This document shows positions 43,745 through 52,097 of a stretch of DNA of 64,000 bases, piece after piece (within the stretch, counting starts at the first letter, position 1; every line of letters begins with the position of its first letter). The stretch is taken from positions 186,001 through 250,000 of the forward strand of contig NZ_QKSD01000001.1 of the NCBI RefSeq assembly GCF_003234085.1, in the 5' to 3' direction. The position numbers and the translations under genes were made by a program. The DNA is from Curtobacterium sp. MCPF17_052. GTDB lineage: Bacteria; Actinomycetota; Actinomycetes; Actinomycetales; Microbacteriaceae. The notes beneath the pieces are model-generated. The model saw only the letters and a list, made by a program, of their open reading frames with translations, was not told the origin of the DNA and did no database searches.

Positions 43745-43832
43745 TCCCGTGGCTGCTCGGAGCCGCCAGCACCCAGCGATTCCGCACCTCCGCGGGGTGC
43801 AATCGAGGGACATCGCACCCGGGAGGCTCACC

Positions 43833-44951
43833 ATGGGAAGAACCCGTCGCACCGTCTCGGCCGCGAGCGTCGCGCTCGTCGCCCTGGCGCTGACCGCCTG
43901 CACGAGCGAGGACGGGACCGACCCCTCGGACGCACCCCGGGGCTCCGCCCCGGCCGACCTGGCAGCCGGGCAGGTCGCACCGGACGGTGCCACGACCGAC
44001 GTGGTGGCCGGACTGGAGGCCCCTTGGTCCGTCGTGCGCACCGGTGACGGTGCCGACGCCCTCGTCAGCCTGCGGGACTCGGCGGAGGTCCTCGAACTGT
44101 CGGAGGACGGCGAGCGACGCACCGTCGGCACCGTCCCCGGCGTGCGACACGGTGGCGAGGGCGGGCTGCTCGGACTCGCACTGCAGGACGACGGGCTGTT
44201 CGTGTACTCGACCGGGAAGGACGGCAACCGCATCGAGCGCTACGACCTGCAGGGGTCGACGGGTTCGTACGAGCTCGGTGACGCCACGACGGTCATCGAC
44301 GGGTTGCCCGCGAACTCCTTCCACGACGGAGGCCGGATCGCGTTCGGCCCGGACGGCATGCTCTACGCCAGCGTCGGCGACGCGGGGGCGAGCGAGGACG
44401 CCCAGGACCGGGACTCCCTCGCCGGCAAGATCCTCCGGCTCACCCCGGACGGCGACGTGCCCGCGGACAACCCGTTCCCGGACTCCCCCGTGTGGAGCCT
44501 CGGACACCGGAACGTGCAGGGCCTGGGGTGGAGCGCGGACGGGACGATGTTCGCCTCCGAGTTCGGGCAGGACGCCCACGACGAGCTCAACGTCATCGAA
44601 CCCGGCAGCGACTACGGCTGGCCCGAGGTCGAGGGCACCGGCGGCGAGGACCAGGGGTTCGTCGACCCCGTGCAGCAGTGGGCCACCGACGACGCGAGCC
44701 CGAGCGGCCTGACCGTCGTCGGTGACACCGTCTTCATCGCCAACCTGCAGGGCCGGATGCTCCGCGGGATCCCGGTCGACGACCCGAGCAGTGCGCAGGA
44801 GTACTTCGCCGGTGAGTACGGCCGCATCCGGACGGTCCTGGCAGGGCCCGACGACACGCTGTGGTTCGTCACGAACAACACCGACGGACGCGGCGACCCC
44901 CGCGAAGACGACGACCGGATCGTGCAGGTCCCGCTGACCACGGGCACGTGA
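43833..44951 (+). CDS. PQQ-dependent sugar dehydrogenase-like lipoprotein (soluble aldose dehydrogenase family)
   Basis: A 372-residue exported protein. The signal peptide ends in lipobox LTAC (near residue 23). A six-bladed beta-propeller follows, with VVAGLEAPWSVVRTGDGADALVS, GGEGGLLGLALQDDGLFVYST, GGRIAFGPDGMLYASVGDAG, LAGKILRLTPDGDVPADNPF, SLGHRNVQGLGWSADGTMFASEFGQDAHDELNVIEPGSDYGWPEVEG, all typical of the GdhB/YliI family. It would oxidise sugars at the outer face of the membrane with pyrroloquinoline quinone; no PQQ biosynthesis genes are in view. GGGAGG precedes the ATG at 43833. Confidence 0.92.
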   Translation: MGRTRRTVSAASVALVALALTACTSEDGTDPSDAPRGSAPADLAAGQVAPDGATTDVVAGLEAPWSVVRTGDGADALVSLRDSAEVLELSEDGERRTVGTVPGVRHGGEGGLLGLALQDDGLFVYSTGKDGNRIERYDLQGSTGSYELGDATTVIDGLPANSFHDGGRIAFGPDGMLYASVGDAGASEDAQDRDSLAGKILRLTPDGDVPADNPFPDSPVWSLGHRNVQGLGWSADGTMFASEFGQDAHDELNVIEPGSDYGWPEVEGTGGEDQGFVDPVQQWATDDASPSGLTVVGDTVFIANLQGRMLRGIPVDDPSSAQEYFAGEYGRIRTVLAGPDDTLWFVTNNTDGRGDPREDDDRIVQVPLTTGT

Positions 44952-44975
44952 GGCACCCGGCCGGGGTGCGCTCCG

Positions 44976-46043
44976 TCAGGGGACGAGCCGCTCCGCGCGG
45001 TAGCGGTCGAACAGCCGGGTGAACGAGTCGAGCGTCCGGTGGTGCTCGGTGAAGCCGGCGAGTCGGCTCTTCGACATGTCGGTCATCACCTCGATGTCCC
45101 GCCCGAGGTCGGCGTCGGTGTGCCACCAGGACGCCAGCCGCTCCAGGTCTGGCTCGACCAGGCCGTGCTCGGCGACGATCTCGGCCCAGACGGGGGCGGC
45201 GTCGACCATCTGCTCCTCGAAGGGGCGGGGCACGGTGTCGAAGCCCTCGGCATCGACGCCCAGGTGCGCAGCGATCCGCGGCCACATCCAGCGCCAGCGG
45301 AAGACGTCGCCGTTCGCGGTGTTGAACGCCTCGTCCGACCCGGCCGGGTCCGTCGCCGCCCACACCATCTGCGCGGCGAGCAGGTCGGCGTCGGTGACGT
45401 CGGTCAGGCCGTTCCACTGCGTCTCGCTGCCGGGGAAGACCATCGGTCGGCCGGTGTGGCGGCTGATCGCAGCGGCGACGGCGATGGTGAGCCCCATGTT
45501 CATCGCGTTCCCGACCGCGTACCCGAGCACGGTGTGCGAGCGGTGCACCGACCAGGTGAAGCCCTGGCGCGCGGCGGCGGCGAAGAGCTCGTCCTCCTGC
45601 GCGTAGTAGAAGTTGTCGACCTCCAGGCGTGGCTCGTCCTCGTGGAACGGGGTGTCCGGCATCGCGCCCTGCCCGTACGCCTCGAACGGACCGAGGTAGT
45701 GCTTCAGGCCGGTCATCAGCGCCACGTGCTGCACGGGTGCGTCGGCGAGCGCCGCGAGCAGGTCGCGGACCATGCCCCCGTTGACGGCGATGTTCTCGAC
45801 TTCGGTCGCCTGCCGTGACCACGCCGTGAAGAACACGTGGGTGGCCGGGACGTCCGCCAGGGTCGAGTTCAGCGACTCCGCGGAACGCAGGTCGGCGGAG
45901 CGCCAGGTGACGCCCGGCCGTTCGGCTCCCGGGCGGCGGGACAGTGCGGTGACGGTCCAGCCGTCGGCGACGAGGTGGTCGACGATCGCCGATCCGGCGA
46001 TGCCGGTGGCGCCGACGACGAGGGCGTGCGGGGTCGCGGTCAT
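44976..46043 (-). CDS. PRISE-type SDR (progesterone 5-beta-reductase/iridoid-synthase-like)
   Basis: A 355-residue atypical short-chain dehydrogenase. It opens ALVVGATGIAGSAIVDHLVADGWTVTALSRR and has HVALMTGLKHYLGPFEAYGQG, closely following the plant PRISE motif TGxKHYxGPFE with its catalytic lysine, then VDNFYYAQEDELFAAAARQGFTWSVHRSHTVLGYAVGNAMNMGLTIAVAAAI. These enzymes use NADPH to reduce activated C=C bonds of enones or oxo-aldehydes. Bacterial members are widespread but little studied. It ends 25 bases from the convergent PQQ-enzyme gene. It is complete, with an ATG start. Confidence 0.9.
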   Translation of the reverse strand: MTATPHALVVGATGIAGSAIVDHLVADGWTVTALSRRPGAERPGVTWRSADLRSAESLNSTLADVPATHVFFTAWSRQATEVENIAVNGGMVRDLLAALADAPVQHVALMTGLKHYLGPFEAYGQGAMPDTPFHEDEPRLEVDNFYYAQEDELFAAAARQGFTWSVHRSHTVLGYAVGNAMNMGLTIAVAAAISRHTGRPMVFPGSETQWNGLTDVTDADLLAAQMVWAATDPAGSDEAFNTANGDVFRWRWMWPRIAAHLGVDAEGFDTVPRPFEEQMVDAAPVWAEIVAEHGLVEPDLERLASWWHTDADLGRDIEVMTDMSKSRLAGFTEHHRTLDSFTRLFDRYRAERLVP

Positions 46044-46121
46044 GCGGGTCCTTCCGGTGGAGGGCGGTGAACCGGAGACAACACCTGTCGGCTGTGTGCA
46101 TTCCGTCCCGCGGGTGGTCCT

Positions 46122-46177
46122 CGGACGGGAGGCGCGGCGGACAGGGGTACGGACGTCACCTCCCTCGTTTGGTCGCC
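46122..46177. repeat. Decayed member of the GGACGGGAGGC hairpin family
   Basis: The left arm CGGACGGGAGGCGCGG is intact, but the right arm has decayed to GGACGTCACCTCCCTCG. The normal TTTGGTCGCC flank is kept and is followed by the 3' end of the bacteriocin ATPase gene. The element is a fossil terminator for that operon. Confidence 0.6.
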
Positions 46178-46189
46178 TCCGCGCTCGGG

Positions 46190-46828
46190 TCACCGTGGGT
46201 CGATCAGCCCGAGCCGCAGGACGGTCGCCGCCCAGTCCTCGACTGCCGGCGCATGGGTCGCCACGATCACCGCGGCCCCGGCTGATGCGAAGTCGGCGAG
46301 CGCCTCCAGCACCATCCGCGCGTTGTCGTCGTCGAGTGCGCTCGTCGGTTCGTCGGCCAGGATGACGTCGGGCTGCTTCACGAGGAGTCGAGCGAGGGCG
46401 ACGCGCTGCTGCTCGCCGCCGCTGAGGTCGTGTGCCCGGTCGCTCCCACGCCCCGCGAGTCCCACCCGCTCCAGCGCCTCGGCTACGGACGTCCGGAGTC
46501 CGGTCCGTGCACGACCCGGACGGCCGATCCGGATGTTGGCGTCGACCGTCATGTCGGGGACGAGGCCGAAGTCCTGGAAGAGGTAGCCGAGGTGGTCGCG
46601 CCGGAGTCGTCTGGCTCGACCGGGGCTCCTGCCCGCGTTGGTCCCGTCGATGCGGACCGTTCCGGAGTCCAGCGAGTCGATGAGCCCGATGCAGTCGAGG
46701 AGGGTCGACTTGCCGGAGCCGCTCGGCCCGGTGAGCGCGAGCACCTCCCCGCACACCACACCGAACGACAGGTCCCGCCAGAGCAGCCGTCCGCCACGGT
46801 GCTTCGCGGCGCGGTCGACCTCGAGCAT
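46190..46828 (-). CDS. Bacteriocin-associated ABC ATPase (LolD/MacB-like)
   Basis: A 212-residue ATPase, last gene of the lactococcin-972-type unit. Walker A is GPSGSGKST (about 37-45), the Q-loop is YLFQDFGLVPDMTVDANIRI, the signature is LSGGEQQRVALARL, Walker B is VILADEPTSALD, and the switch is VATHAPAVEDW. It matches the single ATPase that accompanies the seven-helix bacteriocin-associated membrane protein in Lcn972 loci. The start is either ATG at 46828 or GTG at 46831; both overlap the upstream stop, so translation is coupled. Role: energises export of, or immunity to, the peptide. Confidence 0.9.
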   Translation of the reverse strand: MLEVDRAAKHRGGRLLWRDLSFGVVCGEVLALTGPSGSGKSTLLDCIGLIDSLDSGTVRIDGTNAGRSPGRARRLRRDHLGYLFQDFGLVPDMTVDANIRIGRPGRARTGLRTSVAEALERVGLAGRGSDRAHDLSGGEQQRVALARLLVKQPDVILADEPTSALDDDNARMVLEALADFASAGAAVIVATHAPAVEDWAATVLRLGLIDPR

Positions 46829-48855
46829 CACGAACCACTCCCCCGGGACCGGACGACCGCCCGCGTCGAGACGGCGACCACGGCGACGGCGACCACCGTG
46901 AGCACGACGAGCGCTGCGACTGCGGAGACTCCGCTCACGCCAGCGGCACGCGCAGCGGGATCGAGCGCCGAGACGGCTCCTGACCCGTCAGGTCGCGTCT
47001 GCCACCAGCGATGCACGACGGCGATCCCGCCGGCTGACAGCAGGAGACCCTCGACCAGCAGGAGGTCCCCGTTCACGCGAGCCGGTGATCGACCGGCGGC
47101 GATGCCGGCGAAGAGCCGACGGCCGTGACGTCGGTGATGTGCGGCGGTACTGATCACGGCGAGGACGACGGCGACGGTGAGACCGCTGATCACCGCGAGG
47201 CCCCCGATGCCGACGGCGGTCGCGGCCTGCCGTTGGCGTTCAGCCACCGCCTGCCCCACGGAGACGACCGCGCTGAACTCGTCGCCGAGACCAGCGGCCT
47301 CTATCGCGCGGTCGGCGACGGCCTCGGAGGTGAAGACGACGTCGCCGGTGGACAGCCAGGCACCGAGTTGGTCCGGCGTGAAGACACCGGAGGCATCGGG
47401 GACGACGACCACCACGGCGTCGGTCGACCAGGAGGCCGCCGAGGAGTCACCTGCGTACGTGTACGCCCCGGCCGATCGGAGGGCCCCGCCGCCGATGTGC
47501 CGTCGTTGCTCGTCGGGCGCCCCGCGGAGTTCCCAGCCCACCAGCGCGCGGATCACCGCCCTTCGGTCGAGGTCCGACCCCGGCGGGGTCCAGACGGTGA
47601 TGCGGTCGTCCGTCACGGTGATGCGGTCACCGTTCTCGGCGCGGAGGTCCTGATGACGCAGGTACTCGGCGTCGACGAACAGTGCCGGCACCGAACCCGG
47701 ACCGGTTCCCGTGCCCACCTCGGCCGCAGCGGTGAGCAGGGCATCGTGCCGGTCCAGGGCGCCGCCGACGAAGTCGCCGATCCGGTCCCAGTAGCCCTGC
47801 GTCTCGGATCCGGGCCGCGGGTCCGGGGTCACCCAGAGCTGGACGGCGTCCCCGGCTGCCTGCAGCTCGCGGTCGCCGGAGTCCGACCTGGCCGCGACGA
47901 CGGCAGCCGTCACGTCGAACACCGCGGCGACCAGCAGCAAGACCGCTGGCAGTCGAGCGGCATGTGCCACCAGGACGAGCGCGCCCGGAAGCCGAGCTCC
48001 CCGCAGGGTGGCCGCGATGGGCCGGCGAACGGCGATGAGCGTGCCGATGACGTGGGCTGCCACGACCGGGACGAGCAGCGCTGTGGTGAACACCGCGGCC
48101 GACATCGCGAACGTCTCCCACGACGCGAGCCCGTTGTGGAACCAGAGGAGGAGTCCCACGACCGGTACGCCGACCAGCACGACGGTCAGGGTCGCTCGGA
48201 CCTCGGACAGCTCGGCGCACACGATCGCGCCTGTGCTGCGGCCGTGCAGTCGGCGCACCGCGCTCCGTCGCGGTGCGCCGATCGTGCCGACGAAGCAGAG
48301 CGCCACGCAGCCGAGCACGAGGGTGCCGGTGAGCTGGGACGTGCCCTGGACGCCGCCCGTCACGCCGATGCGATCCAGGACCGGCACCGTCTCCGAGCTG
48401 GCCGTGAAACCAGCACCCCGGAGTGCTGCGGCGGTCGCACGCTCGGCTCCGTCGTCACCGATGACCTCGTACGAGCCGGTGGGGTCGTAGCGGTCGAGTG
48501 CTGCCATCGGTCGCACCGCCGTGCGCACCGTCCGGGAGAAGTCGGCGTAGCCGTCACGCGACCAACCGGCCCCGTCGGTCCCCGGAGCAGCGGTCACCAG
48601 AGCGGTGCGCCGGGTGGTCGGTGCCGACCGGTCGGCGACGGTCCGGACGATCGTGGCGTGGTGTCGTCGAGCGACGTCTTCGAGGGAGGCGGCGATCCGG
48701 CTGTTCGACGTCGTCCCGCGCTCGGCTGCGGCCGTCACGACGGCGGAGACACCGACCACGCCGGATTCACTGAGGCGGGTCGCGCCGAGGAAGGCGAGGA
48801 CGACGGCGAGCAGAGGTGGGATGACGTAGGCGAGGCGCACGGAGCGCATCCGCAT
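46828..48855 (-). CDS. Bacteriocin-associated integral membrane protein (lactococcin-972 immunity/export type)
   Basis: A 675-residue membrane protein with the layout of the bacteriocin-associated 'immunity' family: one helix at the N-terminus (LAYVIPPLLAVVLAFLGATRL), a large external domain to about 180, four clustered helices (LTGTLVLGCVALCFVGTIG, TLTVVLVGVPVVGLLLWFHN, FAMSAAVFTTALLVPVVAAHVIG, AARLPAVLLLVAAVFDVTAAVVAARS), a second external domain, and three C-terminal FtsX-like helices. AAGGAG precedes the ATG at 48855. It lies between the peptide gene and the ATPase. Role: export of the peptide or self-protection; the two are not separable by sequence. Confidence 0.85.
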   Translation of the reverse strand: MRMRSVRLAYVIPPLLAVVLAFLGATRLSESGVVGVSAVVTAAAERGTTSNSRIAASLEDVARRHHATIVRTVADRSAPTTRRTALVTAAPGTDGAGWSRDGYADFSRTVRTAVRPMAALDRYDPTGSYEVIGDDGAERATAAALRGAGFTASSETVPVLDRIGVTGGVQGTSQLTGTLVLGCVALCFVGTIGAPRRSAVRRLHGRSTGAIVCAELSEVRATLTVVLVGVPVVGLLLWFHNGLASWETFAMSAAVFTTALLVPVVAAHVIGTLIAVRRPIAATLRGARLPGALVLVAHAARLPAVLLLVAAVFDVTAAVVAARSDSGDRELQAAGDAVQLWVTPDPRPGSETQGYWDRIGDFVGGALDRHDALLTAAAEVGTGTGPGSVPALFVDAEYLRHQDLRAENGDRITVTDDRITVWTPPGSDLDRRAVIRALVGWELRGAPDEQRRHIGGGALRSAGAYTYAGDSSAASWSTDAVVVVVPDASGVFTPDQLGAWLSTGDVVFTSEAVADRAIEAAGLGDEFSAVVSVGQAVAERQRQAATAVGIGGLAVISGLTVAVVLAVISTAAHHRRHGRRLFAGIAAGRSPARVNGDLLLVEGLLLSAGGIAVVHRWWQTRPDGSGAVSALDPAARAAGVSGVSAVAALVVLTVVAVAVVAVSTRAVVRSRGSGS

Positions 48856-48892
48856 GGGTCTCCTTCCGGCGGCACCGATGGGCAGAGCGGCG

Positions 48893-48922
48893 AGCGGGGC
48901 GTCCGCAGGAGAACGCCCCGCT
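48893..48922. terminator. Hairpin between bacteriocin gene and its membrane-protein gene
   Basis: Perfect 10-base arms AGCGGGGCGT / ACGCCCCGCT begin 6 bases after the bacteriocin stop (leftward). It is probably a partial terminator or 3' stabiliser that keeps peptide mRNA in excess over the transporter mRNA. Confidence 0.75.
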
Positions 48923-48928
48923 GTCCGG

Positions 48929-49324
48929 TCAGCAGTTGTGGTAGTACGCCTTGTTGCCGCTCCGGGCCTTCGGCGCCGTGGCGAGCGCGTACCTGCCGCC
49001 CGCGACTCCGGTGACGCGCTTCGACTTCACCCCGACGGCGGTGGCTCCGTGACACCGGCGTTCGCGGAAGAAGTTCGACCATGCATCGTCCTTCCCGACT
49101 CCCCATTGCCAGAAACTGCCCCCACCACCGTCGTCCTTGCGCGCCGTGCTGCCGCGGGTCTCACCACTCGAGCCGGGCCCGTCGCTCGTCATCAGGACGC
49201 CACCCGCTTCAGGGCCATGCCCGAGCATCTCGGTCGGCGTCGCCGACGCGAGGGATGCTGGTCCGACGACGAGCGCGGACGCCAGCGCGAGACCGACCAT
49301 CAGGACTGGTTTCTTGTGCACCAT
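48929..49324 (-). CDS. Lactococcin-972-like bacteriocin precursor
   Basis: A 131-residue exported peptide. The Sec signal peptide MVHKKPVLMVGLALASALVVGPASLASA would be cut after residue 28. The C-terminal 65 residues follow the Lcn972 pattern: a glycine run then SFWQWGVGKDDAWSNFFRERRCHGATAVG (aromatic W.WG.G...W..F), a basic segment, and the near-invariant tail GNKAYYHNC. Lactococcin 972 binds lipid II at the septum and blocks cell division. The pro-region of about 35 residues between signal and core is longer than in lactococcin. AGAGGAA lies upstream of ATG 49324. It is followed by a hairpin, then its membrane protein and ATPase. Confidence 0.9.
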   Translation of the reverse strand: MVHKKPVLMVGLALASALVVGPASLASATPTEMLGHGPEAGGVLMTSDGPGSSGETRGSTARKDDGGGGSFWQWGVGKDDAWSNFFRERRCHGATAVGVKSKRVTGVAGGRYALATAPKARSGNKAYYHNC

Positions 49325-49423
49325 GCGTGTTCCTCTTCCTGCCCCCGATCGAGGCAGGCCGAGGCTGGCAGGTGGACCGCGCCGACGCCAAGTACTTCGT
49401 ATTCCAGATGAGCGGAGGTGACG

Positions 49424-50404
49424 TCACCCGACGATCGGCCCGGCGACCTCGACCTCGTCGCGCTCCACGAGCCACCGCACCGCGTCGAGCACGGTCTCCT
49501 CCGCCGTGTACCGGTGTGCGTACCCGAGCAGCCGCCGGGCCTTGTCGATGCTGAACACGTGGCTGCGTGAGAGGTGCTCCCAGCTGGCGTCGGCGTGCTC
49601 CGCAGCGGTGGCGGCGCGGAACCGGTCCCACGTGACGGACTCGAGCCGGGCCTCCTGGCCGAACCAGGACGCGGCGAGCGCGGCGTACCCGCGGGCGGTG
49701 AGTGCGGTGGGGGCGACGACGGAGAAGTCCTCGCCTGACGCCACATCGCGGTGTTCGACGGCGAGCGCGAAGGCCTGGGCGACGTCGTCGGCGTGCACGT
49801 GGGCCATCGTCTCGGCGCCGAGGCCGGGCACGAGCAGGGGTTCCCCGGCGGACAGCGTGCGCCAGACCGACGGGTCGAGGTTGCCGACCGGGCCGATGGG
49901 CGCCCAGCCGGGGCCGCTGATGTGCCCGGGGTGCAGCGACGTCGTCACGACACCCCCACGAGCGGTTTCCTCCCGGAGCATCCGGGCGATCGCGTCCTTC
50001 TGGATGCCGTACTCGCCCTGCGGCGGGGTCGCGTTCTCCTCGGTGACGGGCAGCACGGCGCTGGGGCCGGCGCGCCAGATCGAGCCGCAGTGCACCAGGT
50101 GCGCGTCGGTTCCGCGGAGCGCCGCGACGAGTGCGGTGGCGGACTCGAGGGTGAAGCAGACGAGGTCGATGACGACGTCGGGTCGCAGCGCGACGATTCG
50201 GTCGCCGAAGACGCCGTCGCGGTCCTCCTGCTCGCGGTCGGCGGTGACCTGCTCGACCTGCTGCCACTCCGGGGCGTCGACGTAGGCCGAGCGGGAGCCG
50301 CGGCTGATGGTGACGACGTCGTGGCCGGCACGCACCAGACGCGGGACGAGGAAGGTGCCGATGTGGCCGGTGGCCCCGATGACGACGACGCGCTGTCTGC
50401 TCAT
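49424..50404 (-). CDS. NAD(P)-dependent epimerase/dehydratase family protein
   Basis: A 326-residue extended SDR. It opens QRVVVIGATGHIGTFLVPRLVRAGHDVVTISRGSRSAY (GxxGxxG cofactor site) and has VVIDLVCFTLESATALVAAL, LVHCGSIWRAGPSAVLPVTEEN, and GEYGIQKDAIARML, with the catalytic YxxxK. The later GPGWAPIGP and LGAETMAHVHADDVAQAFALAVEH support an epimerase fold of unknown sugar or lipid substrate. I prefer the ATG at 50404; a GTG at 50413 would add three residues. It is just upstream of the bacteriocin unit on the same strand (100 bases), with no evidence of shared transcription, and divergent from the next aldo/keto reductase. Confidence 0.88.
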   Translation of the reverse strand: MSRQRVVVIGATGHIGTFLVPRLVRAGHDVVTISRGSRSAYVDAPEWQQVEQVTADREQEDRDGVFGDRIVALRPDVVIDLVCFTLESATALVAALRGTDAHLVHCGSIWRAGPSAVLPVTEENATPPQGEYGIQKDAIARMLREETARGGVVTTSLHPGHISGPGWAPIGPVGNLDPSVWRTLSAGEPLLVPGLGAETMAHVHADDVAQAFALAVEHRDVASGEDFSVVAPTALTARGYAALAASWFGQEARLESVTWDRFRAATAAEHADASWEHLSRSHVFSIDKARRLLGYAHRYTAEETVLDAVRWLVERDEVEVAGPIVG

Positions 50405-50493
50405 GGACGTCACCGTACGCGCGGCCCTCCGCTCGCCACGCGCAGCGGACGATGCCGACGTCCGCCCGGTGGTCAGGGGCTACCGTCGATCCC

Positions 50494-51474
50494 ATGCAGC
50501 GACGCACACTGGGCCGTACCGGCCGTGAGACCTCCGTGATCGGACTCGGCACCTGGCAGTTCGGCGGCGACTGGGGTCCGGTCGCCGCGGAGGACGCCTT
50601 CGCGGTGATGGACGCCTCCGCCGAGGCCGGCATCACCCTGTTCGACACCGCCGACGTGTACGGCGACGGCCGGAGCGAGCAGCTCATCGGCCGCTGGACC
50701 GCCGCGCACCCCGATGCCGGGGTCACGGTCGCCACGAAGATGGGTCGCCGCGTCGACCAGGTCCCGTCGAACTACGTCGCCGCGAACTTCCGGCAGTGGG
50801 TCGACCGGTCGCGCGAGAACCTCGGCCAGGACACGCTCGACCTCGTCCAGCTGCACTGCCCGCCGACCGCGGTGTTCGAGGACGACGCCGTGTACGACGC
50901 CCTGGACGCGCTGGTGTCCGACGGCTCGATCGCCGCGTACGGCGTCTCCGTCGAGACCGCCGACCAGGCCCTGACCGCGATCGCCCGTCCCGGGGTCGCG
51001 AGCGTCCAGGTCATCCTCAACGCGTTCCGGCTGAAGCCGCTCGACCGCGTGCTGCCCGCCGCCCGGGAGGCCGGGGTCGCGATCCTGGCACGGGTCCCGC
51101 TGGCCTCGGGGCTGCTCACCGGCAAGTACACGACCGAGACGACGTTCGCCCCGGAGGACCACCGCACGTACAACCGTGACGGTCAGGCCTTCGACCAGGG
51201 CGAGACCTTCAGCGGTGTCCCGTTCGAGGACGGCGTCCGTGCCGCGCAGGAGTTCGCCGCGGCTCTGCCCGAGGGCGTCTCGGTCCCGCAGGCCGCACTG
51301 GCCTGGGTCGTCGCGCAGGAGGGGGTCACCGCCGCGATCCCGGGTGCGCGCAACGCCGAGCAGGCACGGTCGAACGCCGCGGCCGGGTCCCTCGACCTGC
51401 CCGGGGACCTCGACGCGACCGTCCACGACCTGTACGACCGGTGGTTCCGTGCCACGGTCCACGAGCGCTGGTGA
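50494..51474 (+). CDS. Aldo/keto reductase (YdhF/perakine-reductase-like)
   Basis: A 326-residue reductase. MQRRTLGRTGRETSVIGLGTWQFGGDWGPV is the standard opening of the IolS/AKR11-like group. Then come TLFDTADVYGDGRSEQLIGRW with Asp and Tyr, VTVATKMGRR with Lys, DLVQLHCPPTAVFEDDAVYDALDALVSDGSIAAYGVSVET, and AAIPGARNAEQARSNAA for NADPH binding. Substrates are probably sugar-derived or other aldehydes. The start at 50494 has no strong Shine-Dalgarno. It is divergent from the epimerase gene, with about 90 bases shared for promoters. Terminated by the hairpin at 51486. Confidence 0.92.
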   Translation: MQRRTLGRTGRETSVIGLGTWQFGGDWGPVAAEDAFAVMDASAEAGITLFDTADVYGDGRSEQLIGRWTAAHPDAGVTVATKMGRRVDQVPSNYVAANFRQWVDRSRENLGQDTLDLVQLHCPPTAVFEDDAVYDALDALVSDGSIAAYGVSVETADQALTAIARPGVASVQVILNAFRLKPLDRVLPAAREAGVAILARVPLASGLLTGKYTTETTFAPEDHRTYNRDGQAFDQGETFSGVPFEDGVRAAQEFAAALPEGVSVPQAALAWVVAQEGVTAAIPGARNAEQARSNAAAGSLDLPGDLDATVHDLYDRWFRATVHERW

Positions 51475-51485
51475 TCGCGACCACG

Positions 51486-51534
51486 GACGGACGGGAGGCC
51501 CGGCTCACCAGGTGAGTCGGGCCTCCCGTCCGTC
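51486..51534. terminator. GGACGGGAGGC hairpin with altered inner stem
   Basis: The outer arms (GACGGACGGGAGGCCCG) are conserved, while the inner stem is CTCACC/GGTGAG instead of GTGCC/GGCAC. The change is compensatory on both sides, so the stem is being maintained. It lies between convergent genes and is followed by AGGTGGTCGGC and the stop at 51546. Confidence 0.87.
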
Positions 51535-51545
51535 AGGTGGTCGGC

Positions 51546-52040
51546 TCAGCCGGCCTTGACCACGGCGCGTGATCCGGCGATGACGGCGACGTCCTCGGCG
51601 ACGGCGACCACCTTGTCGGGCAGCACCGTGCCGACGGCCTTGCGGGCGCCCCAGGCGACGTAGGAGCCGACGAGGGCCCCGATCGCGCCGAGGATCGCGC
51701 CCTCGATGCGCAGGTCCGACTTGCCGGACTTCGTCGTGGTGCCGAGCGCGAGCCCGGCGAACGCGCCCGCACCGATGCGGCCGAGGAGCGCCGGGAAGGC
51801 GATCCGGTTCGGGGTCTTCGGCAACTTGTCACCGATGATCTCGCCCGCCGCACCGGCGACGAGACCGGCGCGACCGATCGACGAGTCGAAGGTCTTCCAG
51901 TCCTGCCAGTCACCGCGCAGGTTCTTGTCGCCCTGGTGCAGGCCGAGGACGGCGAGCGGCGTGGCGGAACGGCCTCCGCTGAGGATCCCGAGCAGCAGTG
52001 CACGCGTCAGGGTGCTGGTGGTCCGGCTCTTCTTCGACAT
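51546..52040 (-). CDS. DUF4126-type membrane protein
   Basis: A 164-residue protein. The opening TLTRALLLGILSGGRSATPLAVLGLHQGDK resembles the DUF4126 family start, where a Gly-Arg/Leu-Arg-S-xx-P motif lies in the first helix. Later blocks ALLGRIGAGAFAGLALG, AILGAIGALVGSYVAWGARKAVG and VVAVAEDVAVIAGSRAVVKAG complete the pattern of short, Gly/Ala-rich helices. Function unknown. It lies alone between two strong gene boundaries, with ATG at 52040. Confidence 0.78.
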   Translation of the reverse strand: MSKKSRTTSTLTRALLLGILSGGRSATPLAVLGLHQGDKNLRGDWQDWKTFDSSIGRAGLVAGAAGEIIGDKLPKTPNRIAFPALLGRIGAGAFAGLALGTTTKSGKSDLRIEGAILGAIGALVGSYVAWGARKAVGTVLPDKVVAVAEDVAVIAGSRAVVKAG

Positions 52041-52097
52041 GTGTTTCGTCTCCTTCGTGTCGCCGTCGACGCTACTCAGGCCGGCTGTCCCCGAGGC

